Source of the DNA: Vallitalea maricola
Lineage (GTDB): Bacteria; Bacillota; Clostridia; Lachnospirales; Vallitaleaceae
Direction of reading: 5' to 3'
Assembly: GCF_036985595.1 (NCBI RefSeq)
Contig: NZ_BTPU01000070.1
Span: 1 to 57,071 of the forward strand
Length of the DNA stretch: 57,071 bases
The notes under the pieces are model-generated. The model searched no databases. It was not told where the DNA came from and saw only the letters and a program-made list of their open reading frames with translations. The position numbers and the translations under genes were made by a program. This document shows, piece after piece, positions 6,793 to 16,657 of the stretch. Within the stretch, counting starts at the first letter, position 1; each line of letters starts with the position of its first letter.

Positions 6793-8262
6793 TTATTCGT
6801 GATTTTCTCTGTTCAAGTTAAGTGAATCCATATTGAATATTCTAATAGCATCATTAACAGTTGTTTCAATGGCTAATTTACCATATTTATCTACTTCTTT
6901 TTTATCCTTAGCTCCATGAGATAGTGAAGCAGGACCACATATGCAACCACCTTCGCAAGCCATTCCTTCAATAAAGTTACCTTGTAAACGGTTGAATTTT
7001 GCTAATTTCAGATTTTTGGAGCATTCATTTAGTCCGTCACATACTACAGGTTTAATATCAATATCCAGATTATTGGTTTCTACAACATGCTTAATTGCAT
7101 CTGTAACCCCACCAGATCTAGCAAATATTCTTCCGAAATATGAAGCATTATCAAGAATGCCTTCGTCACATTCTTCTACTTTTATATCATGAGCATCAAA
7201 TAATGCTTGTAATTCTTCAAATGTAAGAACATAGTCAACTTCGCCTTTTAGGTCGGGTTCATTGATTTCTGATTTTTTAGCAGTACATGGACCAATGAAA
7301 ACAGTTTTCGCTGTAGGGTCCGTATTCTTGATAAGCTGTGAAGTAGCAATCATAGGGGACACAGCAGTTGATATATGATCTATAAGATCAGGATAGTTTT
7401 TCTTGATATATGTAACAAAAGCAGGGCAACAGGATGTAGTCATCCATTCTTTTTCGCCTAGTTCTTTTGCAACTTGTGTGCTTTCATAATACGCAATAAT
7501 ATCAGCACCCAAGGCAACTTCGACAACATTGTGAAAGCCTAATTTCTTGATTCCAGTGATTACTTGTTCTATTTTGGCATAAGTAAATTGACTAGAAATG
7601 GCAGGTGCAATCATAGCATATACTTTGTAGTTATTGTTTTTAGCTGATTCCTCAATTAGTCTAATTACGTCCACTATAGAGGATTTATCCATAATAGCTC
7701 CAAAGGGACATTGGTATACGCAGGCACCACAGCTTATACAATTCTCATAATCTATTGAAGCTTTTTTAGTATCTGGGTCTATGCTTATTGCATCTGCATT
7801 ACAAGCTTTTACACAAGGCCTTTGGATTTCAATAATGGCATTGTAAGGACATGCATTGGCACATCTACCGCATTCTTTACATTTATCTGTGTCTATATGA
7901 GCTTTTTGTCCAGAAAAATCTATTGCATCAAATGGACAGGCTTCTTTACATTTGTGAGCTATACAGCCTCTACAGGCTTCTGTAACAGAATATTTTTGAA
8001 TAGGACAGCTATCACACGCTATATCAATAACTTGTATTGTGTTATCATTGTGAGGGTCACCCCCCATGGCCAATTTAAGTCTTTCATTTATTATAGCTCT
8101 TTCCTTATATATACAACATCTGGTTTCTGGTTTAGGTCCAGGGATAATTTTATTTGGAATATCTAATATATCTTTTTCTAATGAATTGTTTAGTGCAGAA
8201 GAAGCTACTTCTTTTAGTACTTTGTATTTTAGTAGTTGCACATTAGTTTCAAATTTTCTCAT
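6793..8262 (-). CDS. [FeFe] hydrogenase, group-B-like, with N-terminal ferredoxin clusters
   Basis: A 489-residue iron hydrogenase. The N-terminal third has several Cys-rich cluster motifs: CDSCPIQKYSVTEACRGC (83-100), CKEACP, CKECGRCANACP (128-139) and CISCGACVYQCP (175-186). The H-cluster loops are L1 TSCCPAF (276-282), L2 GPCTAKKSE (324-332) and L3 MACEGGCICGPA (434-445). L1 and L3 differ from the classical TSCCPGW and ACPGGCxxGGG and fit group B. Both L1 cysteines are present, so H2 chemistry is likely, but direction and partner are unknown. AGGAGG precedes the ATG. It is the last gene of a minus-strand series that begins with a hydrogen-sensor module. Confidence 0.88.
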   Translation of the reverse strand: MRKFETNVQLLKYKVLKEVASSALNNSLEKDILDIPNKIIPGPKPETRCCIYKERAIINERLKLAMGGDPHNDNTIQVIDIACDSCPIQKYSVTEACRGCIAHKCKEACPFDAIDFSGQKAHIDTDKCKECGRCANACPYNAIIEIQRPCVKACNADAISIDPDTKKASIDYENCISCGACVYQCPFGAIMDKSSIVDVIRLIEESAKNNNYKVYAMIAPAISSQFTYAKIEQVITGIKKLGFHNVVEVALGADIIAYYESTQVAKELGEKEWMTTSCCPAFVTYIKKNYPDLIDHISTAVSPMIATSQLIKNTDPTAKTVFIGPCTAKKSEINEPDLKGEVDYVLTFEELQALFDAHDIKVEECDEGILDNASYFGRIFARSGGVTDAIKHVVETNNLDIDIKPVVCDGLNECSKNLKLAKFNRLQGNFIEGMACEGGCICGPASLSHGAKDKKEVDKYGKLAIETTVNDAIRIFNMDSLNLNRENHE

Positions 8263-8339
8263 TGTCTTCCTCCTAAATTATGAAACAACTGTATATACAC
8301 TTTTAATGATTAATTCACAAAAGTATTTAGTATAGGGAT

Positions 8340-9509
8340 TTAGATATAGGTTATAGTAACTTGCTTACCTATACTTTCTAGTTCATTTGCTAATTCTCCT
8401 ACAATCTTTAACTTTATGTTAAGGCTGGTAGGGAAATTAGGGTTTTGATGAGCAGGATTAACTGCTTTTCCTACCCAGAAATGTACATGTGTACATTCAT
8501 TTATTAAGTAATTGGCTAGTTTGCTAGCTCCATTATTTTCATTTAGGTAATTAGCTTTAGTAGTGAAATCTTCGCTGGAATAAGTCTTCAGTAGCTCTAG
8601 AGTTTGTTTTAATGTCAGTACTCCTTCAGTTACTAAATCAATACCATCCATATATGCCATAGGAGGTACGTCTTTTGCCATGGTTTCAATGTCTACATAG
8701 ATTTCACGATCCAATTCTCTGGCAGCTATATTTGCCGTAGTTCCTCCGCATATTACTTTTTTACTGTTGCCTTTGGATAATTTATTAATTATCCATTTAT
8801 CCATATCCCTATCTTCGGGAGGACCTGTAAACAGGTCGATATTTTCAATTTCACGTACTCTGATATTCATTATAGTGGTATCATCGCCAGGATGGTCTTC
8901 ATAGAGATTATTACATACTCCAATGAAATTTCCACTAATGTTTCGTGATGTTTTTTCCACTTTTGCAAGGTCTCTAAGATAGTCATTAATATTGTCCCAT
9001 TGCCATCCAAGATTAAGAAGTGCTCCAACACCTGCATGTACAGCACCATCACTTATTACTGAGATATTATCTCCAACCATTAATTTGAAATTACTTTCTA
9101 GAATGGTTTTACCATTAATATCAATTTTACGCTTATTTAATGCCAAATCTATTCCGTTACGATATATAAAAATAGGTGGATTGTCGTATTCTGCTATATA
9201 TACTTCACCTGATTTATCGATTTTTATCATAGTGAAAGTAGAGTAGGCAAGTTTCCGTACTTGACATTCTGGTAGAGTATTTACAATAGTATCTACTGTG
9301 TCTTTTATACTTGCTCCTTCTTTTAACATCGTCGCTGCTATCTTTGCTGTTAGGGTAGCAAGTATATTAGCTTTTACACCACTTCCTAATCCATCAGATA
9401 GAACAGCGATTACACTGTCATCTGTACGTATTATCTCTACTTTGTCACCGCATAGTTGTTCACCGTATTTATTAATGCTATTATGAAAAATATCAATAAA
9501 ATATTTCAC
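8340..9509 (-). CDS. SpoIIE-type PP2C protein phosphatase linked to HydS
   Basis: A 389-residue protein. Its N-terminal half is a PP2C/SpoIIE phosphatase: GEQLCGDKVEI, VLSDGLGSGVKA (metal-binding Asp in DGLGSG, residues about 38-43), NISVISDGAVHAGVG and HPGDDTTIMNIRV. The C-terminal third is unrelated to the phosphatase fold and conserved with this gene context in my recollection. The GTG start overlaps the stop of the upstream hydrogenase gene by four bases (GTGA), a sign of tight coupling. In known sensory [FeFe]-hydrogenase (group C) loci the phosphatase is the output, dephosphorylating a regulator when H2 is sensed; that role is assigned by context. Confidence 0.87.
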   Translation of the reverse strand: MKYFIDIFHNSINKYGEQLCGDKVEIIRTDDSVIAVLSDGLGSGVKANILATLTAKIAATMLKEGASIKDTVDTIVNTLPECQVRKLAYSTFTMIKIDKSGEVYIAEYDNPPIFIYRNGIDLALNKRKIDINGKTILESNFKLMVGDNISVISDGAVHAGVGALLNLGWQWDNINDYLRDLAKVEKTSRNISGNFIGVCNNLYEDHPGDDTTIMNIRVREIENIDLFTGPPEDRDMDKWIINKLSKGNSKKVICGGTTANIAARELDREIYVDIETMAKDVPPMAYMDGIDLVTEGVLTLKQTLELLKTYSSEDFTTKANYLNENNGASKLANYLINECTHVHFWVGKAVNPAHQNPNFPTSLNIKLKIVGELANELESIGKQVTITYI

Positions 9510-11218
9510 TTAGTAACACCTTCTTCGCCTAAAACAATCTGTTGCAATTTCATCAATGTAATCTTTGTTTCAGCGGTTGTTTCACCTAGGAGACTGGCTA
9601 TTTCTTGAGCAACACGCATTTGCTTCTCAATAACATTATCAGCCACTTCCAATGTATTTTTCTTAAGATTAATAAGTTCTTGATTTTTCTTTTCTATGTT
9701 AGTAACATCATATAAAATAGCCATAATCAGATTTTGTTTTGGTAAGAATAAAATGGTTTCATTAACAATCAAGTTATAATGAGAATAAATTACTCTTTTA
9801 TTAACAATATTTTGTTTCGTTTCTAAAACATGTCTAAAATCACTATCATCAATATATGTTGATAAAGCTTTGCCTTTTGATAAGTTGGACTGAATCAAGA
9901 AAGCACTTTCACAAGCGGGGTTAACATCAATAATGTGAAGGTTTTCATCTAATAATAGGATAATATTGGGCGTACTCTCAAAGATGATGTTTGAAAGTTT
10001 CTCAGCTTTACTTCTCATGTAAGGGATACACATTTCTGGTTGTGACATACCTTCATATACAGCTTGAGCTTTTTCGCGACAGGTATTGTAACCACAAGCA
10101 CCACAATTAAGCTCATCTTCCTTAACAACTTTACCCATTGATTTTAGAATCTCTTTTATTTCTTCTTCTGAGGCAAGTCTTTTAGGCACATGACTATTGG
10201 TAAAAGAGCGGTTATAAACTGTTTTATTGGATAGTTCATATTCTAGAGCTTCTTTTTCTTCTAAGTAATCATCAACATGAAGTTGTCTTAGATGGACATT
10301 TTCACTATTCTTGCTGACAGCTGGACCATTAATACATCCGTTAGCACATATATTTGCTTCTATAAAAAGATTTTCAACATCTTCTTTAGATATTGTTTCA
10401 AATAGATTTTTGCAGTCTTCTATTCCTGTAACACTCACTGAACGATATCCATTTTTAGTAATGTCATCATCAATTCCTTTTAAAATACCACCTTCTAGAG
10501 GATATCTTTGACCATATGAGGAGGCTGATGAATCAAGGTATGAGTCTTCTAGGTCATTTAGTATTATTCCTTCTTCATGTAACCATGTATCAAGTTCTTC
10601 AAATGATAGAATAGCGTCAATATCTCCTGTTTCTTGGTAACCAAAAGCTTCACATCTTTTAGAAATACATGGTCCTACAAAAGTAATAAATGAATTTTGA
10701 CCATATTTTTCTTTTAATAATATGCTATGGGCTATCATAGGGGATACTACAGGAAGCAGGTAGGGAAGTAATTCTGGATAGTAACGTTGTATCAATAAGT
10801 TCACTGAAGGACAACATGAAGTAATCAGGTTCTTCTTATCATTATGATTACACATATATTCCTTATAGAGATCACTTACGATTTCTGCACCTATTGCTGT
10901 TTCTTCTATTACTTCAAAACCAAGTGCTCTTAGAGCAGCTATAAGTTTTTTAGGTTTTTTATAAATACCACTATAAGAGGGTGCTAATGTAACAACCATT
11001 TTTTTAGTACTTTGTATAGAATTCTTTATAGCACTTAAATCACTTTTTATATTTCTGGCATTCTGTGGACAGACTACAAAACATTGTCCGCAACCGATAC
11101 AATGGTCTTCCATGATCTGTGCTTGGTCATCAACTATTCTTATTGCTTTTACGTGGCAATTTCTTACGCACTTATAACAATTCTTACAATTAGCAGGTAA
11201 AAAATCCATTATCTTCAT
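9506..11218 (-). CDS. hydS: sensory [FeFe] hydrogenase HydS with PAS domain
   Basis: A 570-residue protein. It begins with two 4Fe-4S motifs, CKNCYKCVRNC (11-21) and CIGCGQCFVVC (40-50). The H-cluster domain follows with L1 TSCCPSV (133-139), L2 GPCISKRCE (182-190) and L3 ICANGCINGP (290-299). An extra cluster motif NCGACGYNTC plus C397 lies at 371-397. A PAS domain at about 410-510 and a helical tail at 510-570 complete it. The absence of a catalytic output domain and the PAS domain point to the group C regulatory hydrogenases, which signal H2 level to a partner. The L3 loop lacks the GGG of catalytic enzymes. ATG preceded by AAGGAGG; first ORF overlap with the phosphatase shows one operon. 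Confidence 0.9.
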   Translation of the reverse strand: MKIMDFLPANCKNCYKCVRNCHVKAIRIVDDQAQIMEDHCIGCGQCFVVCPQNARNIKSDLSAIKNSIQSTKKMVVTLAPSYSGIYKKPKKLIAALRALGFEVIEETAIGAEIVSDLYKEYMCNHNDKKNLITSCCPSVNLLIQRYYPELLPYLLPVVSPMIAHSILLKEKYGQNSFITFVGPCISKRCEAFGYQETGDIDAILSFEELDTWLHEEGIILNDLEDSYLDSSASSYGQRYPLEGGILKGIDDDITKNGYRSVSVTGIEDCKNLFETISKEDVENLFIEANICANGCINGPAVSKNSENVHLRQLHVDDYLEEKEALEYELSNKTVYNRSFTNSHVPKRLASEEEIKEILKSMGKVVKEDELNCGACGYNTCREKAQAVYEGMSQPEMCIPYMRSKAEKLSNIIFESTPNIILLLDENLHIIDVNPACESAFLIQSNLSKGKALSTYIDDSDFRHVLETKQNIVNKRVIYSHYNLIVNETILFLPKQNLIMAILYDVTNIEKKNQELINLKKNTLEVADNVIEKQMRVAQEIASLLGETTAETKITLMKLQQIVLGEEGVTK

Positions 11219-11230
11219 AATAAAACCTCC

Positions 11231-11482
11231 TTATTGTTGTGGTAACTTAGTCAAGATTTCGTTATTGAAAAATTCTTCAGTTGTAGTAGGACAGACTGAA
11301 TATATTTTATCGTCTACTTTGACTGATACTGCTTCGGTGCATCTACCAAGACAAAAAGCACCTTTTATTTCAACTTTATCTTCTAAAGATTGATTTTTAA
11401 CTAATTCTTGGAGCTTTGAAATGACTGAATAAGACCCTTTTAAATGGCATGCACTACCTATACAAATATTAATTGTTAACAT
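11231..11482 (-). CDS. thioredoxin-like [2Fe-2S] ferredoxin (NuoE-type)
   Basis: An 83-residue protein of the thioredoxin-like [2Fe-2S] fold seen in NuoE and HydA-associated subunits. Four cysteines in the expected pattern bind the cluster: CIGSAC and, about 30 residues later, CLGRC. The ATG at 11482 is chosen because AAAAGGAG ends 8 bases before it; a GTG three codons earlier sits too close to that site. First gene of the HydS operon, with only 12 bases to the next start. It probably exchanges electrons with HydS. Confidence 0.88.
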   Translation of the reverse strand: MLTINICIGSACHLKGSYSVISKLQELVKNQSLEDKVEIKGAFCLGRCTEAVSVKVDDKIYSVCPTTTEEFFNNEILTKLPQQ

Positions 11483-11491
11483 TTTAACCAC

Positions 11492-11851
11492 TCCTTTTAA
11501 TATAATAATTATGTATTACCTATAAAATTTGTTAAATATATTAAATGAAATTTTTAGTTATTAATAGAAAGATGTATATATATATTTGTTGATTATATAA
11601 TATTTTGGCATATAATTAATATGAGTTTTTTATCTAACTGTTTTTATATGCTAATACATAAGTCTATTTTATTAGGTTCATATATATATTAACAAAAATT
11701 AAAAAAAAGTCAATGATTTTGTTAATTTATTAACAAAAAATATTAACCAATTATAGCATTATTTTATTTTTAATATACAATACTATTGAAAAAAATTCAT
11801 ATTTTGTATAATATTATATCAATTAATAAAACTTTTATGGAGGAGATTTTA
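11492..11851. promoter_or_regulatory. AT-rich divergent control region with ROK-type operator palindrome
   Basis: About 360 bases between the divergent HydS operon and the ROK regulator. The clear signal is a perfect palindrome, TTTTGTTAAT-TT-ATTAACAAAA, at 11717-11738. Two related half-sites lie beside it (ATTAACAAAAATT near 11687 and ATTAACC near 11742). Operators of this look are bound by XylR/NagC-type ROK repressors, so autoregulation of the downstream gene is likely. No other gene is seen. Confidence 0.6.
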
Positions 11852-13021
11852 TTGTTCAAGATTGAAAAAAAGGGTAAATCTCAAATGAAATCAATTAATA
11901 AGATTAAGATTTTCAAGATGATATTGAAAGATGGACCAATATCAAGAACTGACATAGAGAAGACATTAAAATTATCAGCACCTTCGGTTTCCAGAATTGT
12001 TGAAAATCTAATTAAGGAAGACTTAGTTATGGAAGTTGGTAAAGAAGATACTTATGTAGGGAGAAAGCCAATAAGTCTTATAGTTAATAAAAATGCCAGC
12101 TATATAATAGGTATCAATATTTCCAAGAGTAATATATATATATGCATCACTAATCTTAAGTCAGAGATCATCTATAAAGATATTTTAAGTATAGTAGCTA
12201 TAAATAATGCAGATATTTTATTGGAAGAGTTAGATAAGCTAATAACGGCATCTATAAACAATGCGCAGATTAGTAAAGACAAGCTGTTGGGTATTGGTGT
12301 TGCATCAAGAGGTATATTAGATTATAAATCAGGCACCATATTAAAGCTTAAGAAAGGTATTGAAGATGTACCTATCAAGAGATTTTTAGAGGAAAGATAT
12401 AATTGTGTAATAATGGTTGAAAATAATGTCAATACGGATTTAATTGGAGAATATCTGATTAATAATAAGCTAAGTAATAGTAAAAAGAGTCTGATATATA
12501 TTTATTTAGGTGAAGGTGTTGGGGGTAGTATTATATGTAACAATCAATTGGTGAGAGGTAAAAATAATCTTGCTGGTAAGATTGGTCATATGATAATTCA
12601 ATCTGATGGTGAAGAATGTTATTGCGGCAAAAAAGGTCATTTGGAAGCTTATTGTTCCAAGGGGGCAATAGAAAAGGTTTATAGAGATAAAAAGGGTGAT
12701 AAGGATACTTCACTCACTGATATATGTAAAATGGCAAATGTTAATGATGATATATGTGTTGAGATTATTAATAATGCTCTTAATAAAATAGCTATAGCTG
12801 TTTCTAATCTATTGGTTGTGATTAATCCAGATGTGGTAGTTTTATCAGGAGAAATTTTTGATTATTATGAGGATGCTCTAAGTATCTTGAAGAACCTTGT
12901 AAAAGAATTAGCTTTTGACATTAAGTTAAATGATATAGATTGGGTAATCAGGTCAAAAGAAAAAATGATGATAGAGTATAGTGCTACTGCTCTTATTATG
13001 GATAAAGTCTTTAATGTATAA
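11852..13021 (+). CDS. ROK-family transcriptional regulator (XylR/NagC-like)
   Basis: A 389-residue repressor. The N-terminal winged helix-turn-helix is at about residues 12-70 (SRTDIEKTLKLSAPSVSRIVENLI). The ROK sugar-binding domain follows with YLGEGVGGSIICNNQLVRG, KIGHM, and the zinc motif CYCGKKGHLEAYC. The ROK motif usually reads CxCGxxGCxE; here the middle Cys is His. The TTG at 11852 is preferred as start, since GGAGGAG lies about 8 bases upstream; the longer ATG version adds an unlikely 22-residue extension. Family members respond to sugars or sugar phosphates. The next gene, a DUF3604 protein 161 bases downstream, is a likely target. Confidence 0.85.
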   Translation: MFKIEKKGKSQMKSINKIKIFKMILKDGPISRTDIEKTLKLSAPSVSRIVENLIKEDLVMEVGKEDTYVGRKPISLIVNKNASYIIGINISKSNIYICITNLKSEIIYKDILSIVAINNADILLEELDKLITASINNAQISKDKLLGIGVASRGILDYKSGTILKLKKGIEDVPIKRFLEERYNCVIMVENNVNTDLIGEYLINNKLSNSKKSLIYIYLGEGVGGSIICNNQLVRGKNNLAGKIGHMIIQSDGEECYCGKKGHLEAYCSKGAIEKVYRDKKGDKDTSLTDICKMANVNDDICVEIINNALNKIAIAVSNLLVVINPDVVVLSGEIFDYYEDALSILKNLVKELAFDIKLNDIDWVIRSKEKMMIEYSATALIMDKVFNV

Positions 13022-13182
13022 TTGTATGATAGTAATATAATTAATATATTCATTCATATTGAAAATATATATATTTTATGCTAAAATCATAATTAGGATA
13101 GAAAGACTATTTTTTTATTGATTTATTTTCATTATGAAAGTAATGATTCCAATAAATATTATTATAAAGGAGTAAGAGAGCT

Positions 13183-15066
13183 ATGAAAGAGCATATACTT
13201 AATACTGAAGTAGGGACATTAGTAGTTAATATCTGTGATGAGATAGTTGTTAATGGTGAATTAGAATGGGAATTATTATTCAAGGCAAAGCAAAATATAG
13301 AAAAAGGTGGAAGTATCAAGATTCTAGTCCCAGCTTATCAACATCAAAGAAGTGAGGAATATCTTCAAACCTATGATTACTGGAAACCCAATTATATCTA
13401 TGCTGTTGGTGAAGAAGATGACATTAAGGTTGACGTAAGAATAGAAAAAATTCCTAGTGCTTTTAGCCATATAACAGGATGGGTTGACAGCAATCGTATC
13501 GCTGTTGTAGCACTAGATAATGGTCTAAAAGAAGGACAAACTATTAAGATCAAATTTGGAGGTGTTGACAGACCTTGGTTAGAAGGGGAGTGCACACCTT
13601 CTAGAGTCTCACAATTTTCTTTTAGAGTAAATGGTACATATTTAATTTATAAAGTCTTTATTGATAAAATGGGTAATGGTGAGTACCAAGAAATCAAGGC
13701 ATTTCCTTTAGTGAGGGTAGTACCAGATAAAGCAAGAAAAATAGTTTTAACTGCACCATCTATTATAAAAACTGACGAAGGATTTAATATTAATATCAAT
13801 GTAATAGATAGATTTAATAATCCTATATTTGACTATGATACAGATAATTTTAAATTAGTTATAAGCAACTTAGATACAAAAGAAAAGACCATAATAACTA
13901 AAGTTGATGATATTTTTTCCGGGAAGGTAAGTAGAGAAGGTTTTTATGAAATAATAGCAGAAGGTACTGATTTACATGCAGAAAAAGCAGTTTTATTATG
14001 TGATAATTCAGCAGACAATCTATACTGGGGAGATATTCATACACATTCCAATCTTACTGCTAACATAAGAGACAATGATTGTGGAGCATATCCTAGCGAA
14101 GGATATCTATATGCTAAAGAAGTTTCTAGACTGGATTACATATGTATTTCAGAACAGACTTTCATGTTTAATGAAGATAGAAGTGTTAATGTAGATAAAG
14201 AGACTTGGAATAAGATTGGAACAGAGTCAGATAGATTCTATGAAAAAGGCAGTTTAGTTACGTTCCCAGGAATTGAGCTTCATAGTAAAAGAGGGGATAC
14301 AGTAGTATTGTTTAGGGATTCTCTCAGCAGTTATGAATATCCTTCAGAGGACGTATTGGATATTGGCGATATGTGGAAGTTCTATAAAGAAAAAGAGTTT
14401 TTATCAATACCACATCTACATAGATACTGTAATGGAAGACCTAGAAAAGATGAACAAGAACAAAAATTCACTGGTTTTAATACACAGAATTGGAAAGAAG
14501 ATAATGAACATGAAGTATTATGCGAAATCTATTCTAGTCAATGGGGAAGATTTGAAAATGATAAACATCCTATGATATTAAAAGCAAGAGCGAATGTTGA
14601 GGGTAATACAGTTGTTGATTTTCTGAATAGTGGTAAGAAATGGGGTACAGCTGCCAATAGTGATGGTCATGATGGAAACCCAGGTTATGGGGGAATTACT
14701 GGTGTATATGCTTCTGAAAAAACTAGAGAAAGTATTTTTGAGTCCCTAAGCAGTCGCAAGACTTTAGCATCTACACACCCAAGAACTGTAATTAAACTTG
14801 ATATTAATGGCTATGATATGGGAAGTATCAATGAGGGCGATAAAAGTCCTAGAGACATAAATATAAAAACTATAGCACCAAGTAACATTAAAAAAGTTGA
14901 AGTTATAAGAAATGGAGAAGTTTTCTGTAGTGAATCCTGTACAAGTAACTATATGGATATAACCGTTACTGATAGGGAAGAGTTAGATAAAGATACTTAT
15001 TATTATATTAGAGTAGTATTAGAGAATGGTCATTTAGGGTGGACTAGTCCTATATGGTTTATATAA
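13183..15066 (+). CDS. DUF3604 / PHP-like metal-dependent hydrolase
   Basis: A 627-residue protein. The N-terminal 270 residues are beta-rich with two apparent immunoglobulin-like parts. The catalytic domain starts at YWGDIHTHSNLT (about 284-295), a PHP-type HxH metal motif, and continues with FPGIELHSKRGD, IPHLHRY and ANSDGHDGNPGYGG (His and Asp ligands). A short C-terminal beta domain follows (KTIAPSNIKKVEVIRNG). The family is annotated DUF3604 and its substrate is not established; PHP enzymes cleave phosphoesters. There is no signal peptide, so it is cytoplasmic. Position behind a sugar-responsive ROK regulator suggests a carbohydrate-linked substrate. AAAGGAG precedes the ATG. Confidence 0.8.
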   Translation: MKEHILNTEVGTLVVNICDEIVVNGELEWELLFKAKQNIEKGGSIKILVPAYQHQRSEEYLQTYDYWKPNYIYAVGEEDDIKVDVRIEKIPSAFSHITGWVDSNRIAVVALDNGLKEGQTIKIKFGGVDRPWLEGECTPSRVSQFSFRVNGTYLIYKVFIDKMGNGEYQEIKAFPLVRVVPDKARKIVLTAPSIIKTDEGFNININVIDRFNNPIFDYDTDNFKLVISNLDTKEKTIITKVDDIFSGKVSREGFYEIIAEGTDLHAEKAVLLCDNSADNLYWGDIHTHSNLTANIRDNDCGAYPSEGYLYAKEVSRLDYICISEQTFMFNEDRSVNVDKETWNKIGTESDRFYEKGSLVTFPGIELHSKRGDTVVLFRDSLSSYEYPSEDVLDIGDMWKFYKEKEFLSIPHLHRYCNGRPRKDEQEQKFTGFNTQNWKEDNEHEVLCEIYSSQWGRFENDKHPMILKARANVEGNTVVDFLNSGKKWGTAANSDGHDGNPGYGGITGVYASEKTRESIFESLSSRKTLASTHPRTVIKLDINGYDMGSINEGDKSPRDINIKTIAPSNIKKVEVIRNGEVFCSESCTSNYMDITVTDREELDKDTYYYIRVVLENGHLGWTSPIWFI

Positions 15067-15113
15067 TATAATTTTTATTAATATATCTAATAATATTTCC
15101 TTGAAAACATACA

Positions 15114-15151
15114 CAAAACCTTTGATTAAGTTTATATAATCAAAGGTTTTG
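15114..15151 (+). terminator. strong hairpin after the DUF3604 gene
   Basis: Perfect 15-bp arms, CAAAACCTTTGATTA and TAATCAAAGGTTTTG, with an 8-base loop. The right arm ends in TTTTG then AT-rich sequence. It acts as a probable terminator. Confidence 0.75.
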
Positions 15152-15298
15152 ATATATTATAGAATAAAAATACTTGGTATTATTATATTTTGATGTATAA
15201 TGTTATATGTGTTTTATATTAGGCAATTAATAAAAATCAATTAGAATTGGTTATAATATTTTACATAGTAATTACATTTGGTCAGGGAGTGATATGAA

Positions 15299-16582
15299 AT
15301 GAAAAAAATATTAATAATAGTAGGTATAATCATAGTAGTCGCTATAGGTGGGTATAAAATATGTCAAACAAATGAAGCTAAATTAACTGTTGAGACAGAC
15401 GACACTCTTATAAATGATTTATTAAAGAATAATTGGAGTGAAGAAGGTTTGAATTCTTTACTAGGTGATTATGAGCAAATTATATATAGACCTACTGATT
15501 TGGTAGCAGGTGGACCCGTAATGTATTATCAGACATATAGTAATGGTGGTCTAAAAGTTCAATTTACCAATAATGAGGATGATAATCATGTATATAGTTT
15601 AATATTTAATAGTGAGTTTAAAGATAAAATAATCGGTGAAATAGATATGAATTCATCATCTGAAGATATCACATCAATTCTTGATAGTCCACATTTCGTT
15701 AATGAAGATATAGGGCTGATTGGATATAAACTTGAACGTTTCTATATCTTTTTTATAGGAAAAGAGAATATCAAAGAAATATCAATTTATCCAAGGACAG
15801 ATTATGATAAGACAATTATCAATAAAGCTATTGAGGCTTATAATAAAACTAAAGTTCCAAGTGATTTTATAAATGTTTTATGGAAGGATTATGATTATAT
15901 TAGTGGAGAATCTTCACTAACTGTTTACAATTATGATAACAGGGGAATTATTGTTGAATTAGAAGACACTGGTACAGATGATAATAATTATGTGAAATTA
16001 AAAATATATGGAAATTATATTGGAGACATAATTGATGATGTATCACTTCCAGATAATATAAGTGATATACAAAATATGAAAAATGAGTTATTCAATCAAG
16101 GTATTGAAATATTATTAGATGAGGATTCCATATATAATTGTGAATTAGAAAGGCTAGAAGATGATAATAAGTTAAAAGATAAATTTGATTTATGTGGAGA
16201 GAGATCACCAAATGGAGATATTTTTCTATTGAATCTTTTTTCAATGTATACAGGAAATAGAATAAGATTATATGATGAAAATCAAGAGAATTTATTAATT
16301 GAATTATTGGGTGTAGATAATTACGGTTGGATAAATGATAGATACTTTATATATTGCCAGCCATATGGTTGTGATATTAATGAAGACAATGTTAATTCTG
16401 GCATATACATTTTTGATTGTATTAATGAACAACAAATAGAAGTAGTCAATATGTCGAGTACTTTAAAATCATGGGATAATAACACTATTATTTATGCTGA
16501 AAATGGAGAAAAGCAAATAGAGCATAAGATAAAATATACTCTTGATAAATCTGGTAATATTAGTTTGGAAAACGGTAATTAA
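15299..16582 (+). CDS. membrane-anchored extracytoplasmic protein, unknown
   Basis: A 427-residue protein with a single N-terminal hydrophobic helix (about residues 4-20, after MKK) and no lipobox cysteine at the expected place, so it is probably anchored with its bulk outside the cell. The remainder is acidic and rich in Asn, Asp and Tyr with many short strand-like blocks. GGGAGTGAT precedes the ATG. No family is recognised. It is flanked by terminator-like hairpins and appears to be a single-gene unit. Confidence 0.65.
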   Translation: MKKILIIVGIIIVVAIGGYKICQTNEAKLTVETDDTLINDLLKNNWSEEGLNSLLGDYEQIIYRPTDLVAGGPVMYYQTYSNGGLKVQFTNNEDDNHVYSLIFNSEFKDKIIGEIDMNSSSEDITSILDSPHFVNEDIGLIGYKLERFYIFFIGKENIKEISIYPRTDYDKTIINKAIEAYNKTKVPSDFINVLWKDYDYISGESSLTVYNYDNRGIIVELEDTGTDDNNYVKLKIYGNYIGDIIDDVSLPDNISDIQNMKNELFNQGIEILLDEDSIYNCELERLEDDNKLKDKFDLCGERSPNGDIFLLNLFSMYTGNRIRLYDENQENLLIELLGVDNYGWINDRYFIYCQPYGCDINEDNVNSGIYIFDCINEQQIEVVNMSSTLKSWDNNTIIYAENGEKQIEHKIKYTLDKSGNISLENGN

Positions 16583-16657
16583 TAGTAAAATGCAGATTAT
16601 CACAAAAATTTAATGGGAAATTCGCAAATACATATTTCTTTTTCTATTAAAACAGTG

